A DNA stretch of 64,000 nucleotides, taken from contig NZ_VFSU01000030.1 of the NCBI RefSeq assembly GCF_006385875.1, forward strand, positions 62,001 through 126,000, read 5' to 3'. A program made the translations under genes and the position numbers. This document shows, piece by piece, positions 15,418-25,441 of this stretch (position 1 is its first letter; every line of letters starts with the position of its first letter). This DNA comes from Sandaracinobacter neustonicus. GTDB lineage: Bacteria > Pseudomonadota > Alphaproteobacteria > Sphingomonadales > Sphingomonadaceae. The notes below the pieces were generated by a model that made no database searches, had not been told where the DNA came from, and saw only the letters and a program-made list of their open reading frames with translations.

Positions 15418-16464
15418 TTACGCCTTCTTCAGGTGCCGCCGGCCCAGCAGTTCGGCGATCTGCACGGCGTTCAGCGCCGCGCCCTTGCGGAGATTGTCTG
15501 ACACGCACCAGAGCGTCAGGCCGTTTTCCACCGTCGGGTCCTTGCGCACCCGGCTGATGTACGTGGCGCTGTCGCCCACACATTCGATGGGCGTCACATA
15601 TCCGCCGTCCTCGCGCTTATCCACCAGCATGATGCCCGGTGCCTCACGCAGGATGGATTGCGCCTTCGCCGCCGAAATCGGCCGCTCGAACTCGATGGAA
15701 ATCGCTTCGGAATGGCCCACGAACACCGGCACCCGCACGCAGGTGGCGGAAACCTTGATGTCGGGGGAGAGAATCTTGTTCGTCTCCTGCGCCATCTTCA
15801 GCTCTTCCTTGGTGTAGCCGTCATAGCCGGTGTCCGCGCCCACGAAGACGTCGATGTGCGGGATCACGTTGAAGGCGATCTGCTTGGTGAATTTCTCCAC
15901 CGTCTTGTCTTCGCCCACGAACACGGAACGGGTCTGGCTGAACAGCTCGTCCATCCCCGCCTTCCCCGCGCCGGAGACGGACTGGTAGGTGGATACCACA
16001 ACCCGCGTGATGCCAGCCGCATCGTGCAGCGGCTTCAGCGCCACCACCATCTGCGCGGTGGAGCAATTGGGGTTGGCGATGATGTTGCGCTTCTTATAGC
16101 CGTCGATGGCGTCCGGGTTCACTTCCGGCACGATCAGCGGCACGTCCGGCTCCATGCGGTAGAGCGACGAATTGTCGATCACCACGCAACCGGCGGCGGC
16201 GGCCTTAGGCGCGTAGATTTTCGTCGGGCCGGAGCCGGCAGCGAACAGGGCGATATCCCAGCCGGTGAAATCGAAATGCTCGATGGATTGCACTTTCAGC
16301 GTGCGGTCGGTGTCGCCGAATTCAATGATGTCGCCCTGGCTGCGCGGGGAGGCGACAGCGGCGATCTCGGCGATGGGGAATTCCCGTTCCGCCAGAATGT
16401 TCAGCATTTCGCGGCCCACATTGCCCGTGGCCCCGACGACGACAACCTTGTATCCCACAGTCAT
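15418..16464 (-). CDS. asd: Aspartate-semialdehyde dehydrogenase
   Basis: A 348-residue enzyme converting aspartyl phosphate to aspartate semialdehyde, the branch point to lysine/diaminopimelate, threonine and methionine. Shows the NADP-binding VVGATGNVGREML at the N-terminus, the catalytic cysteine in NPNCSTAQMV, the conserved QSVSGAGKAGMDEL and a substrate-binding RVPVFVGHSEAI segment. Length is close to the family norm (~340). A 110-base divergent region separates it from gspN; its 3' end is near the VapBC operator. Confidence 0.97.
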   Translation of the reverse strand: MTVGYKVVVVGATGNVGREMLNILAEREFPIAEIAAVASPRSQGDIIEFGDTDRTLKVQSIEHFDFTGWDIALFAAGSGPTKIYAPKAAAAGCVVIDNSSLYRMEPDVPLIVPEVNPDAIDGYKKRNIIANPNCSTAQMVVALKPLHDAAGITRVVVSTYQSVSGAGKAGMDELFSQTRSVFVGEDKTVEKFTKQIAFNVIPHIDVFVGADTGYDGYTKEELKMAQETNKILSPDIKVSATCVRVPVFVGHSEAISIEFERPISAAKAQSILREAPGIMLVDKREDGGYVTPIECVGDSATYISRVRKDPTVENGLTLWCVSDNLRKGAALNAVQIAELLGRRHLKKA

Positions 16465-16574
16465 TCTCCGAATTCATGCTGCTGCCACATGACTGCGCCA
16501 ATAGGCAGCGCGGCGGATTGCCTTGGCGCGGCCCGCCCGTCAATGTCGCAATTTCCGTGTGCGCAGGAGAATCT

Positions 16575-17312
16575 ATGCGTTGGCTTGTTATGCTGGGTCT
16601 GGCTGCGCTGGCGCTGTTGATCCTGTTTTTCCCGCTTTCGGCCGCCACCTCCTACCTTGCGCCGGGGCTGGAGGCAGACAGCGTCTCCGGCTCCATCTGG
16701 AACGGTCGGCTGCGCAACGCCCACTATGCGGGCCTCCCGCTGGGGGATGTGGACGTGGGGCTTGATCCTGCCCGGCTGCTGAAGGGGGAGGCCAGCCTGC
16801 GCTTCCAGCGGCTGGGGCCGCGCCTGCAAGGCCGGGCCGGGGGCAGTCGCCAGCTGCGTCAGCTCGAAGAGTTGAGCGGTGAGCTTCCGCTGCAGGTGCT
16901 GCCCGCGCCTGCGCCGGCGCTGACGATCCGCTTCGAGGATGTGCATGTGGCGATGACACCGCGTGGCGCCTGCCGGTCTGCGGGCGGGCATGTCTCCACC
17001 AGCCTCACCGGAATTCCCTTCCTTGGCGAAACGCCGCCGCTCAGCGGCGCGCCCGCCTGCGATGGAGACCGGCTGTTCGCGCCGCTCAGGCTGGCGGGGG
17101 ATCGCGCCGGGATGGACCTGTGGCTGGCAGCCGACGGCAGCTGGGAGGGCCGGTTGCGGCTGCGGCCGGACAATCGGCTGGTGCTGGCGGGGCTGTCGGC
17201 AGCTGGCTTCACCATCGAATCCGGCGACGCGACCCTTACCGCGAAGGGGCGGCTGCAACAGGGTGACGTGCAGTTGTCGCCGGAAGTTGAAACCATCGCC
17301 GATCCCGCTTGA
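16575..17312 (+). CDS. gspN: Type II secretion system protein N (GspN)
   Basis: A 245-residue membrane-anchored protein. It has one N-terminal TM helix (MRWLVMLGLAALALLILFF, residues 1-~20), then the GspN-type opening of the periplasmic domain: LEADSVSGSIWNGRLRNAHY, GLPLGDVDVGL, the G-x-hW-x-G pattern of this family. Two cysteines (CRSAGG, GAPACDGD) may pair. ATG 16575 has AGGAG just upstream. GspN is an accessory of the type II secretion machine; no other gsp gene is near, so it is an orphan here. It may be transcribed with the HdeD-like gene 62 bases downstream. Confidence 0.8.
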   Translation: MRWLVMLGLAALALLILFFPLSAATSYLAPGLEADSVSGSIWNGRLRNAHYAGLPLGDVDVGLDPARLLKGEASLRFQRLGPRLQGRAGGSRQLRQLEELSGELPLQVLPAPAPALTIRFEDVHVAMTPRGACRSAGGHVSTSLTGIPFLGETPPLSGAPACDGDRLFAPLRLAGDRAGMDLWLAADGSWEGRLRLRPDNRLVLAGLSAAGFTIESGDATLTAKGRLQQGDVQLSPEVETIADPA

Positions 17313-17374
17313 CGGCATCCTTTGACTGGTTCTGAATCTGAAGGGGGCCTGATGCCCCTTGCCGGGAGAACGAC

Positions 17375-17947
17375 ATGGCGAGCTCGATAGTCTATTCAAA
17401 CCTGCTGGAACTGTTGGAAGATCGCTGGTGGCTGATCGCCCTGCGCGGCTTTGCCGGTGTTCTGTTCGGGATTCTCTGCTTTGTCAGTCCGCAGATCGCG
17501 GGCTTCTCGCTGCTGTTCGTCTATGCGCTCTGGTCCATCGTCGATGGCGGCTTCGGGCTGGCGGCGGCCTTTGGGCAGGCGCGGCGTGGCGAGCGCTGGG
17601 TGTGGCTGCTGGTGGAAGCCGTGATCAACATCGCCATCGGCGTGATGATGTTCGCGGTGCCGGGCTTCGCGGTGGCCTTTATCTTTATCCTGATTGCCAT
17701 CCGCTCGCTGGTCTCGGGCCTGTTCCTGCTGTTCGCGGCGTTCCGGCTGGATGAGGCGCACGGGCGCGGCTTGCTGCTGCTGGCGGCGCTGGTAAATCTG
17801 GGCTTTGCCGCCGTGTTGTTCTTTGCGCCGATGACGGGCCTGAAGATCGTGATCTGGTGGATCGGTGTCTGGGCCTTCGCCTTCGGCCTGCTGCTGATGG
17901 TGCTTGGCTTCAAGATCCGGTCGGCGGCGAAGCGGCTTCGTCGCTGA
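17375..17947 (+). CDS. HdeD/DUF308-family membrane protein
   Basis: A 190-residue integral membrane protein with six hydrophobic helices in tandem pairs, the HdeD layout. The opening RWWLIALRGFAGVLFGILCF and the repeated GhhxhhhGhhhhhxP pattern (INIAIGVMMFAVPG) are typical. HdeD in E. coli is linked to acid resistance; most homologues are uncharacterised. Its last 38 bases overlap the 3' end of the convergent AI-2E permease gene, so the two mRNAs share antisense sequence. A small GGGGGC/GCCCC hairpin precedes the ribosome site. Confidence 0.85.
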   Translation: MASSIVYSNLLELLEDRWWLIALRGFAGVLFGILCFVSPQIAGFSLLFVYALWSIVDGGFGLAAAFGQARRGERWVWLLVEAVINIAIGVMMFAVPGFAVAFIFILIAIRSLVSGLFLLFAAFRLDEAHGRGLLLLAALVNLGFAAVLFFAPMTGLKIVIWWIGVWAFAFGLLLMVLGFKIRSAAKRLRR

Positions 17948-18983
17948 GCACCGGAACCTCGGTGGTGGGATGGGCGGGATAGACGACCAGCTGCTTGATC
18001 AGCGTCTGCGCGACGACGGTCAGCGGCACGGCAAGGATCACGCCCATCGGCCCCAGGATCACGCCCGCCGCGATCAATGAGAAGATCGTCAGCGCGGGCG
18101 GCAGTTCCGCCATGCTGGACTGGATCAGCGGGGTGACGATGTTGCCCTGCACCTGCTGCACCACCACGATGGCGACAATGGCCCACACGCCCGTTTCCGG
18201 GCTGATGGAAAAGCCGATCAGGATGGTGGGGATGGCGACAACGATGGTCCCCAGATAGGGCACGAACTCGCACAGCCCCGCCACCAGCCCGATGGCGGGC
18301 GCGGCAGGGATACCCACCAGAGACAGCGCGATTCCGGTGAACGCGCCGACGAAGATCATGCTGACCCCCTGCGCCTTCAGCCAGTTGGAGATGGCGTCTG
18401 CCACCGCGCGCACCACCTCCACCGTCTTGTGGCGGGCATGCGGCGGCACCAGATGCAGCACGCCCCGGCCATACAGCCGTGGTTGTGCGGCCAGATAGAT
18501 GCCCGCCACGATCACCACCACAAGGCTGGTGACAACGGTGCCAAGGCTGGAAAACACCGTCTGCGCGATGGCGACGATGCGGCTGCCTTCCGGCACGAAA
18601 CTGCCCGCGCTCGCCATCACTTCGCGGCCGATGGAGCTGGTCTGCATCCAGATTTGCAAATCGGCCCAGGCTTCAGGAAGCTGGGCGAACAGGATGGCGA
18701 ACTGATCCGCCATCATGTTGCCGAACATGGCAAAGGCGAACAGAAGGAACAGCGTGGGCAGGATGATCGCCAGCGCCAGCGCCGGTGGGAAGGGCAGGCG
18801 CAGCTTGCGCTGCAGGAAGCCCGCGAACTTGTAGAAGATGAACGCCACCAGCGCAGAGGCCAGCAGCAGCAGGATCAGGTCCGTCAGCCGCCACATCAGC
18901 ACGGCGAAGCCGATTCCCGCCGCCACCACCAACGTGCGGCGAAAGATGGTCAGATCCGTCACGGGTGCCCCTTGTTCTGCCAT
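17910..18983 (-). CDS. AI-2E family transporter (PerM/TqsA-like)
   Basis: A 357-residue polytopic membrane protein with an N-terminal pair of TM helices (VVAAGIGFAVLMW, LILLLLASALVAFIFYKF) and a long extramembrane middle. The C-terminal signature includes GIPAAPAIGLVAGLCEFVPYLGTI, then QQVQGNIVTPLIQSSM and GVILGPMGVILAVPL. Family members export small molecules (AI-2, indole) or act as Na+/H+ antiporters; the substrate is not predictable. Convergent and overlapping with the HdeD-like gene, and divergent from the GtrA gene. Confidence 0.9.
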   Translation of the reverse strand: MAEQGAPVTDLTIFRRTLVVAAGIGFAVLMWRLTDLILLLLASALVAFIFYKFAGFLQRKLRLPFPPALALAIILPTLFLLFAFAMFGNMMADQFAILFAQLPEAWADLQIWMQTSSIGREVMASAGSFVPEGSRIVAIAQTVFSSLGTVVTSLVVVIVAGIYLAAQPRLYGRGVLHLVPPHARHKTVEVVRAVADAISNWLKAQGVSMIFVGAFTGIALSLVGIPAAPAIGLVAGLCEFVPYLGTIVVAIPTILIGFSISPETGVWAIVAIVVVQQVQGNIVTPLIQSSMAELPPALTIFSLIAAGVILGPMGVILAVPLTVVAQTLIKQLVVYPAHPTTEVPVLSDEAASPPTGS

Positions 18984-19060
18984 TTTTCAACTCCTTACCA
19001 CGCCCCCATAGCCGCGTTAACGCGCTTGACCAACCGCCCGCGTGCGGCTTCTGTCGCCCG

Positions 19061-19468
19061 GTGCAACCGCCCGCGCCCCATGCCCCCCGAACCCGCCCCG
19101 AATGGATCGGCCAGTCGCTGCGCTTCGGGCTGGTCGCGCCGCTGGTGTTCGGGGTGGATTGGGGCGTGCTCACCTTGTTGGCAAAGGCAGGGGTGCCGCC
19201 GCTGGCGGGGCGGCTGCTGTCGCTGTCCGCCTCGGTCTGCGTGGGATTCCTCGCCAACCGCTTCTTCACCTTCCGCGCCGCCGGACGGCCGAACTGGCCG
19301 GAATTTCGCCGTTATGTGCTGGCCGCCGCGCTGGGCATGGCGGTGAACTATGGCATGTTCGCGCTGATCCACCGCGCGGGCGCGCCCAACGCCGCCGCCA
19401 TCGCCGGCGGTATGGGGGCCGCAGCGGTCGTGACTTTCACGCGGTTCCGGGCGATCTTTGCGCGGTAA
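19061..19468 (+). CDS. GtrA-family membrane protein
   Basis: A 135-residue small membrane protein with four TM helices: LRFGLVAPLVFGVDWGVLTLL, LLSLSASVCVGFLANRFFTF, RYVLAAALGMAVNYGMFALI and AIAGGMGAAAVVTF. FLANRFFTF and the C-terminal FxRFRAIF match GtrA, thought to flip prenyl-linked sugars for glycosylation of cell-envelope polymers. GTG 19061 fits family length; the frame runs back to 18965, inside the divergent gene, which is unlikely. No glycosyltransferase partner lies adjacent. Confidence 0.8.
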   Translation: MQPPAPHAPRTRPEWIGQSLRFGLVAPLVFGVDWGVLTLLAKAGVPPLAGRLLSLSASVCVGFLANRFFTFRAAGRPNWPEFRRYVLAAALGMAVNYGMFALIHRAGAPNAAAIAGGMGAAAVVTFTRFRAIFAR

Positions 19469-19497
19469 GCGGGGGTTTTTTTTGCGCGCCGCGCGGG

Positions 19498-19682
19498 CAG
19501 GGAAATGATTTCCCTGCACCCTCTAAGTTGGCGTTGTGTGTTCCGCTGATGTCGCGCGCGTGGTTTGAATTGATTGCCTGCGGCGCTGGGGCAGCCTAGC
19601 GTCGCAGGCAATCAATTCACCCGTCAGCGCAACCTGACCGGCTGGCCTGCTATAATGTGGGTGCAGGGAAATCATTTCCCTG
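19498..19682. repeat. Head-to-head pair of CAGGGAAATSATTTCCCTG repeats with a 22-bp hairpin between
   Basis: The 19-mer palindrome occurs at 19498-19516 and inverted at 19664-19682. Between them TGAATTGATTGCCTGCGGCGCT (19566-19587) pairs at 21 of 22 positions with 19598-19619, loop 10 bases. The hairpin core ATTGCCTGCGGCGC is the same string found downstream of the other copies. It fills the space between the GtrA gene and the end of argG, and could terminate both. No gene is seen. Confidence 0.7.
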
Positions 19683-19731
19683 CTGGGGGAGTTTGAGGGG
19701 GCAAAGCCCCCTCAACCGCAACGCCTCTCGC

Positions 19732-20946
<1,215 letters not shown>

Positions 20947-21078
20947 CTTTTCGCCCGTGCTTGTGTGTGGAGGGAACGCGGCTGCGCATAGGGGCCGCGC
21001 GCTGGGCGCGCAATCTATGCTTGCCACATGGGGGCTATCCGCCGCACGCTGCCGCCCGTGCTGACCGGGGGGACGAGC

Positions 21079-21183
21079 ATGAGCACTCTTACAAAATCCA
21101 TCCTGATTTCCATCGGGCTGACGGTGGCGCTGAACGCGATCCTGTGGATGAGCGGCTGTTCCGTTATCACGCTGAAGATATAG
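21079..21183 (+). CDS. Small single-TM protein (34 aa)
   Basis: [20 protein letters not shown] begins a 34-residue protein that is almost entirely one hydrophobic helix, ending [12 protein letters not shown] purine-rich GGGGGGACGAG precedes the ATG. It stands alone in the divergent space between argG and the PBP gene. Composition is typical of small inner-membrane regulators, but no family is recognised and a chance ORF cannot be excluded. Confidence 0.45.
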   Translation: MSTLTKSILISIGLTVALNAILWMSGCSVITLKI

Positions 21184-21256
21184 TCGCAGCTGCGGCAGGC
21201 GGTGCCGCGCCTGCCTTGTGGCGGCCACAAAGCGCGCCTATCACCCAAGGCTGCCG

Positions 21257-23290
21257 ATGCACGCCCCCAACCCCAATCCGAAGCGAAAGCCTGCGAAAAA
21301 GCGGCGGTCCGCCTTTTCCCGCTTCCTCACCGGCCTGATCGGCTGGGGGGCGGCGCTCGCGCTGCTGGCGGCGCTGGGGCTGGCGCTGGCGGTGGCGCTG
21401 ACGATGTCGTCTCTGCCTTCGTATCAGGAACTGATGAAAAGCCCGCAGGGGCAATCGGTGGTGATCCGCGCGGCAGACGGCACCGAACTGGTCACGGTGG
21501 GGCCAAGCTATGGCCGCTGGCTGACTTACAGGGAAATCCCGACGGACATGGTGGAAGCCATGAAGGCCGTGGAGGATCGCCGGTTCGATTGGCACCCCGG
21601 CGTCGATCCCATCGGCATGATGCGCGCCTTCGTGGTGAATCTGAAGGCGGGCAACACCCGGCAGGGCGCCTCCACCATCACCCAGCAGCTGGCGCGCAAC
21701 CTGTTCCTCACGCGCGATCAAACGTTCATCCGCAAGATTCGCGAGCAGGTCGTCGCGCTGGCGATGGAGCGCAAGTTCAGCAAGCAGCAGATCATGGAGC
21801 TGTATCTGAACCGCGTCTATTTCGGCGGCGGGGCCTATGGCATCGATGCGGCGAGCCGCAAATTCTATGGCCACCCGGCGACAGAGTTGGATCTGGCGCA
21901 ATCGGCGATCATCGCCGGGCTGGTGAAGGCCCCCAGCCGCTATGCCCCCACCGCAGACCCGGAACGCGCGCGCGGCCGGGCGAAGATCGTGATCGCCACC
22001 ATGGTCGATTCCGGCGCGATCGGCCCGGCGGAGGCGCAGGCCGCCAATGTCGATCTCGTCCGCTTCGTGGTGGATAAGGATCAGGGCGACGTCCGTTATT
22101 TCACCGATTGGGTGCTGACCCAGCTGGAAACGCTGACAGACGAGGCGGTGGAGCCGCTGGACGTGACGACCAGCCTGAACCCGCGGCATCAGGCGGCGGC
22201 AGAGGCTGCCGCCGCCGCGCAGCAGATCGAAGGCACGCAGCTGGGCATCATCGCCATGCGCAGCGATGGCGCGGTGACGGCGATGGTGGGCGGCCGCGAT
22301 TACGCCAAGAGCATCTACAACCGCGCCGTCACCGCGCGGCGGCAGCCCGGCTCCAGTTGGAAGCTGTTCGATTATCTGGTGGCGCTGGAAGAAGGCATGA
22401 AGCCCGACAGCGGCGTGGTGGATCAGCCCGTTCGCATCAACGGCTGGAGCCCGCGCAACTCCAACGGCCGCTATCTGGGGGCGATGACGCTGAAGCAGGC
22501 GTTCGCGCTTTCCGTGAACACGGTGGCGGTGCAACTGGGCCAGCGCTTCGGCTTCGACAGCGTGGCGGCGATGGCCCGGCGCTTCGGCATCACCACGCCG
22601 ATTTCCACCCAGCCCGCGATGGCGCTCGGCTCGTCCGAAGTGACGCTGCTGCAGATGACGTCTGCCTATGCCTCCATCGCGGGCGGCGGGGTGGAGGCGC
22701 GGCCATGGGCGATCCAGTCCGTCACCACCGCCTCCGGCCATACGCTGTACAACCGCGAGCCGGACAATCCCCGCATCCTCGTCGCCCCCTTCGTGGCGCA
22801 ATATATGACGGAGATGATGCGCGCCGCCGTGGAAACCGGCACCGGCCGCGCCGCGCAGATCGGCCGCCCGCTGGCCGGGAAAACCGGAACCACCAGCTCC
22901 AACAAAGACGGCTGGTTCATCGGCTTCACCCCCGAACTGGTGGCCGGCGTGTGGATGGGCCGCGACGACGCGAAAACCGTGCGCGGCCTCGCCGGCGGGC
23001 AGGCCCCGGCGCGCGTGTTCGCCGCCTTCATGAGCCGGGCGCTGACGGGCGTCGCCCCCACGCCGCTGAACGATCAGGTGGAACTGCCCGAATATGCCAG
23101 CGAGCCAGACGCCGAAGCCTATGGGCTGGCCCCGGGCAGCGAATTCGGCTCGGAAACCGCCCACCCCGATCCGGGCCGACTCGACCCAAGCCTCGTGCCC
23201 GATTCCGCCCCGCCGCCGGTGAAGGAAGATCCGCAAGTGCTGACCGACGGCTGGATCGAAGACGCGACATCGGGCGCGCCGAAGCAGTAG
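21257..23290 (+). CDS. Class A penicillin-binding protein (transglycosylase/transpeptidase)
   Basis: A 677-residue bifunctional peptidoglycan synthase. After a basic cytoplasmic tail and one TM helix (~residues 27-52) comes the GT51 glycosyltransferase: AVEDRRFDWHPGVD (catalytic Glu), RQGASTITQQLARNLFL, REQVVALAMERKFSKQQIMELYLN. The transpeptidase domain has the nucleophile in RQPGSSWKLFDYL (SxxK), SVNT (SxN) and GKTGTTSS (KTG). A Pro/Asp-rich tail ends the protein. ATG 21257 follows an AAGG; family alignment favours it over 21218. Acts in the periplasm, polymerising and crosslinking cell wall. PBP1A-type; the exact subclass is not assigned. Confidence 0.95.
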   Translation: MHAPNPNPKRKPAKKRRSAFSRFLTGLIGWGAALALLAALGLALAVALTMSSLPSYQELMKSPQGQSVVIRAADGTELVTVGPSYGRWLTYREIPTDMVEAMKAVEDRRFDWHPGVDPIGMMRAFVVNLKAGNTRQGASTITQQLARNLFLTRDQTFIRKIREQVVALAMERKFSKQQIMELYLNRVYFGGGAYGIDAASRKFYGHPATELDLAQSAIIAGLVKAPSRYAPTADPERARGRAKIVIATMVDSGAIGPAEAQAANVDLVRFVVDKDQGDVRYFTDWVLTQLETLTDEAVEPLDVTTSLNPRHQAAAEAAAAAQQIEGTQLGIIAMRSDGAVTAMVGGRDYAKSIYNRAVTARRQPGSSWKLFDYLVALEEGMKPDSGVVDQPVRINGWSPRNSNGRYLGAMTLKQAFALSVNTVAVQLGQRFGFDSVAAMARRFGITTPISTQPAMALGSSEVTLLQMTSAYASIAGGGVEARPWAIQSVTTASGHTLYNREPDNPRILVAPFVAQYMTEMMRAAVETGTGRAAQIGRPLAGKTGTTSSNKDGWFIGFTPELVAGVWMGRDDAKTVRGLAGGQAPARVFAAFMSRALTGVAPTPLNDQVELPEYASEPDAEAYGLAPGSEFGSETAHPDPGRLDPSLVPDSAPPPVKEDPQVLTDGWIEDATSGAPKQ

Positions 23291-23888
23291 CGGAGGCCTC
23301 CAGCGGCTCGGGCTCTGCCCGAGGCCCGGCAGGGGCGTGACGCCCCTGCACCCCCGGACTTTTAGCCCCTCCCCTGCAGGGGAGGGGTTGGGGTGGGGGC
23401 TAACCGCTTGGCGCGAGGTTGGGGCTTATGGCCTGCGGCGCTTTGGGGAATGTCCCACCCCACCTCTCCCCACCTCACCCCGGACTTGATCCGGGATGAC
23501 GTGGGGAGGCGGGTGAGTTTGTTCAGGGGCCTTCGACAAGCTCAGGCTGAACGGGTGGGGATGTTGGTGGATCAGGCCAACCGCTGACACCCCCTCTCCA
23601 ACTCTCCCCCTTGCAGGGGGAGAGAGCCGCGTAGCGCCGCAGGCAATCAAAGCTGATCACGCGAACGGCACTGGAGCTTCGGCGCAACGCCAATTTTGAG
23701 GGTGCAGGGAAATCATTTCCCTGCCCGCCGGAGGCAGAAGATGGCGGGGAAGGGGAGGCCGATTCCAAGCGCAAAGCCCCTGCCCGCGCGGCGCGCAAAA
23801 ACCCCCGCTTCCCCCCAAACTTGCCGTTTGGCATTTGCCCCGCCGCCGCTCTACTGTGGTGGAAACCATTCAAAGGGGATTGCATTCG
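23291..23888. repeat. Repeat-filled gene-free stretch after the PBP gene
   Basis: Holds, in order: an inverted copy of the GC-rich double-hairpin repeat (23293-23355); the 22-base palindrome CCCCTCCCCTGCAGGGGAGG(GG) at 23366-23387; a short CCTTCGACAAGCTCAGGCTGAACGGG repeat around 23529-23554; and an inverted copy of the composite repeat (GAGAGTTGGAGAGGGGG-type block ~23588-23630, CGCCGCAGGCAATC at ~23635-23648, palindrome at 23705-23723). The last 60 bases contain the leader of the amidohydrolase. No coding signal is seen. Confidence 0.7.
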
Positions 23889-25166
23889 ATGACACGTCTG
23901 GCCTTCGTTGCCCTTCTGCTCGCGTCTGCGCCGGTTGCGGCTCAGGTGACGGTGATTCAGGCGGACAGGGTGCTGGCGGAGCCGGGGAAGGCGCCGTTGG
24001 GGCCGACGTCCATCGTGATTGAGAAGGGGCGGATCACCGCCCTGCTGCCCGGTCGGCAGGCACCGGCGGGGGCGACGGTGATCGATCTGGGGGCGAAGTT
24101 CGTGCTGCCGGGCCTGATCGACAGCCATGTGCATCTGGACAGCGATGCCGGTGGAGAGGCGGCGCTGGTGGAGGGGATGACCTCGTCTGCTGGTCTGTCT
24201 GCGCTGAGGGCGCAGTGGAACGGGTTGAAGACGCTGAACGCGGGTTTCACCACCGTGCGCAATCTGGGCGACGGTTCGGGTGCGACGCTGGCGTTGCGCG
24301 ATGCGATTGCCAATGGCTGGACGCAGGGGCCGCGCATCATCGACGCGGGGCGGTCCATTTCCGTCACGTCGGGCCATATGGACGCCACCAATTCGCTGGC
24401 GGAGGATCTGCACGGCGCGATCAATCAGGAAAATCTGTGCGACGGGGTGGATGCCTGCCGCCATGCTGTGCGCATGCAGGTGCGGCGCGGGGTGGATGTG
24501 ATCAAGATCGCCACCACGGGCGGGGTGAACAGCCGCATCGGCGCGGGGCTGGGGCAGCAGATGTTTGCCGATGAAGCGAAGGCGGTGGTGGAAACCGCGC
24601 ATCTGCACGGCAAGAAGGTGGCGGTGCACGCGCATGGCACCGGCGGCATCAACGTGGCGCTGGCGGCGGGCGCGGACAGCATCGAGCATGGCACCATGCC
24701 GGATGCGGACACGCTGAAGCTGTTCAAATCCTCGGGCGCTTATTACGTCCCGACGCTCTCCACCATCAACGGCTACAAGGAGCGGCTGGCGGCGAACCCG
24801 AACGCCTATCCGCCCGAAGTGCTGGAAAAGGTGAAATGGCGGCTGGAGATCACCGGCAAGGCGCTGGAAAAGGCGGTTCCGGCTGGCGTGAAGATCGCCT
24901 TCGGCACCGACGCCGGGGTGTCCAAGCACGGTCGCAACGCCGACGAGTTCGAGTTGATGGTGGAGCATGGCATGACCCCCACGACGGCGATCGTGGCAGC
25001 CACCACCAACGCAGCGGACCTGCTGGGCGTGAAGGACATCGGCGCGCTCAGGCCCGGCTATCAGGCCGATCTGATCGCGGTGGCGGGCGATCCGCTGGCG
25101 GATGTGAAGGTGCTGAAGGCGGTGGATTTCGTGATGAAGGGCGGCACGGTGGTGAAGGCGGAATAG
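23889..25166 (+). CDS. Exported amidohydrolase-family metalloenzyme
   Basis: A 425-residue secreted enzyme. The signal peptide MTRLAFVALLLASAPVAAQ is cut after VAAQ or nearby. The TIM-barrel amidohydrolase has metal ligands in DSHVHLDSD (HxH), the carbamylated Lys candidate in VDVIKIATTGG, His in VAVHAHGTGG and IEHGTM, and Asp in AFGTDAGV. The ending GALRPGYQADLIAVAGDPL is the family's standard return to the small beta domain. Relatives include periplasmic Xaa-Pro or Xaa-Arg dipeptidases and imidazolonepropionase-like enzymes, so it probably hydrolyses a dipeptide or amide in the periplasm. The substrate is not predictable. ATG 23889 starts the signal peptide. Confidence 0.9.
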   Translation: MTRLAFVALLLASAPVAAQVTVIQADRVLAEPGKAPLGPTSIVIEKGRITALLPGRQAPAGATVIDLGAKFVLPGLIDSHVHLDSDAGGEAALVEGMTSSAGLSALRAQWNGLKTLNAGFTTVRNLGDGSGATLALRDAIANGWTQGPRIIDAGRSISVTSGHMDATNSLAEDLHGAINQENLCDGVDACRHAVRMQVRRGVDVIKIATTGGVNSRIGAGLGQQMFADEAKAVVETAHLHGKKVAVHAHGTGGINVALAAGADSIEHGTMPDADTLKLFKSSGAYYVPTLSTINGYKERLAANPNAYPPEVLEKVKWRLEITGKALEKAVPAGVKIAFGTDAGVSKHGRNADEFELMVEHGMTPTTAIVAATTNAADLLGVKDIGALRPGYQADLIAVAGDPLADVKVLKAVDFVMKGGTVVKAE

Positions 25167-25187
25167 GGGCGGTTGCTTTCAGGCAAA

Positions 25188-25208
25188 ATGCGCATATTAT
25201 ATGCGCAT
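25188..25208. promoter_or_regulatory. Perfect palindrome over the ccdA start, probable CcdAB operator
   Basis: ATGCGCATAT, one T, ATATGCGCAT: 10-bp perfect arms. It covers the first codons of ccdA, exactly where an autoregulatory RHH antitoxin would bind, and leaves no room for a ribosome site. Confidence 0.65.
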
Positions 25209-25440
25209 GAATCTCGCCCTTGCCCGCAAGCCGACCAATCTGTCCCTGCCTGCCGAGCTGGTCGCGGAAGCGCGGGCGCTGGAAGTGAATATCTCCCGCG
25301 CCTGCGAGGAAGGGCTGGAACGACAGGTGGCCGCGGCCCGCCGTGCCCGCTGGCTGGCGGAGAATCGCGCGGCGCTGGACAGTTCCAACGACTGGGCTGA
25401 CGCCAACGGTCTTCCGCTCGCCGCGCAACGCCTGTTCTGA
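25201..25440 (+). CDS. ccdA: CcdA-type antitoxin
   Basis: A 79-residue antitoxin: ribbon-helix-helix N-terminus (KPTNLSLPAELVAEARALEVNISRACEEGL) and a C-terminal toxin-binding tail with the CcdA signature RWLAENRAALDSSNDWADANGLPLAAQRLF, matching the family's WxxENxxAhxxhNxhhExxGhPLxxxRxF. Starts at ATG 25201 or 25207, both inside the palindrome, with no Shine-Dalgarno, so translation may be leaderless. The toxin gene follows immediately. Confidence 0.93.
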   Translation: MRMNLALARKPTNLSLPAELVAEARALEVNISRACEEGLERQVAAARRARWLAENRAALDSSNDWADANGLPLAAQRLF

Positions 25441-25441
25441 T

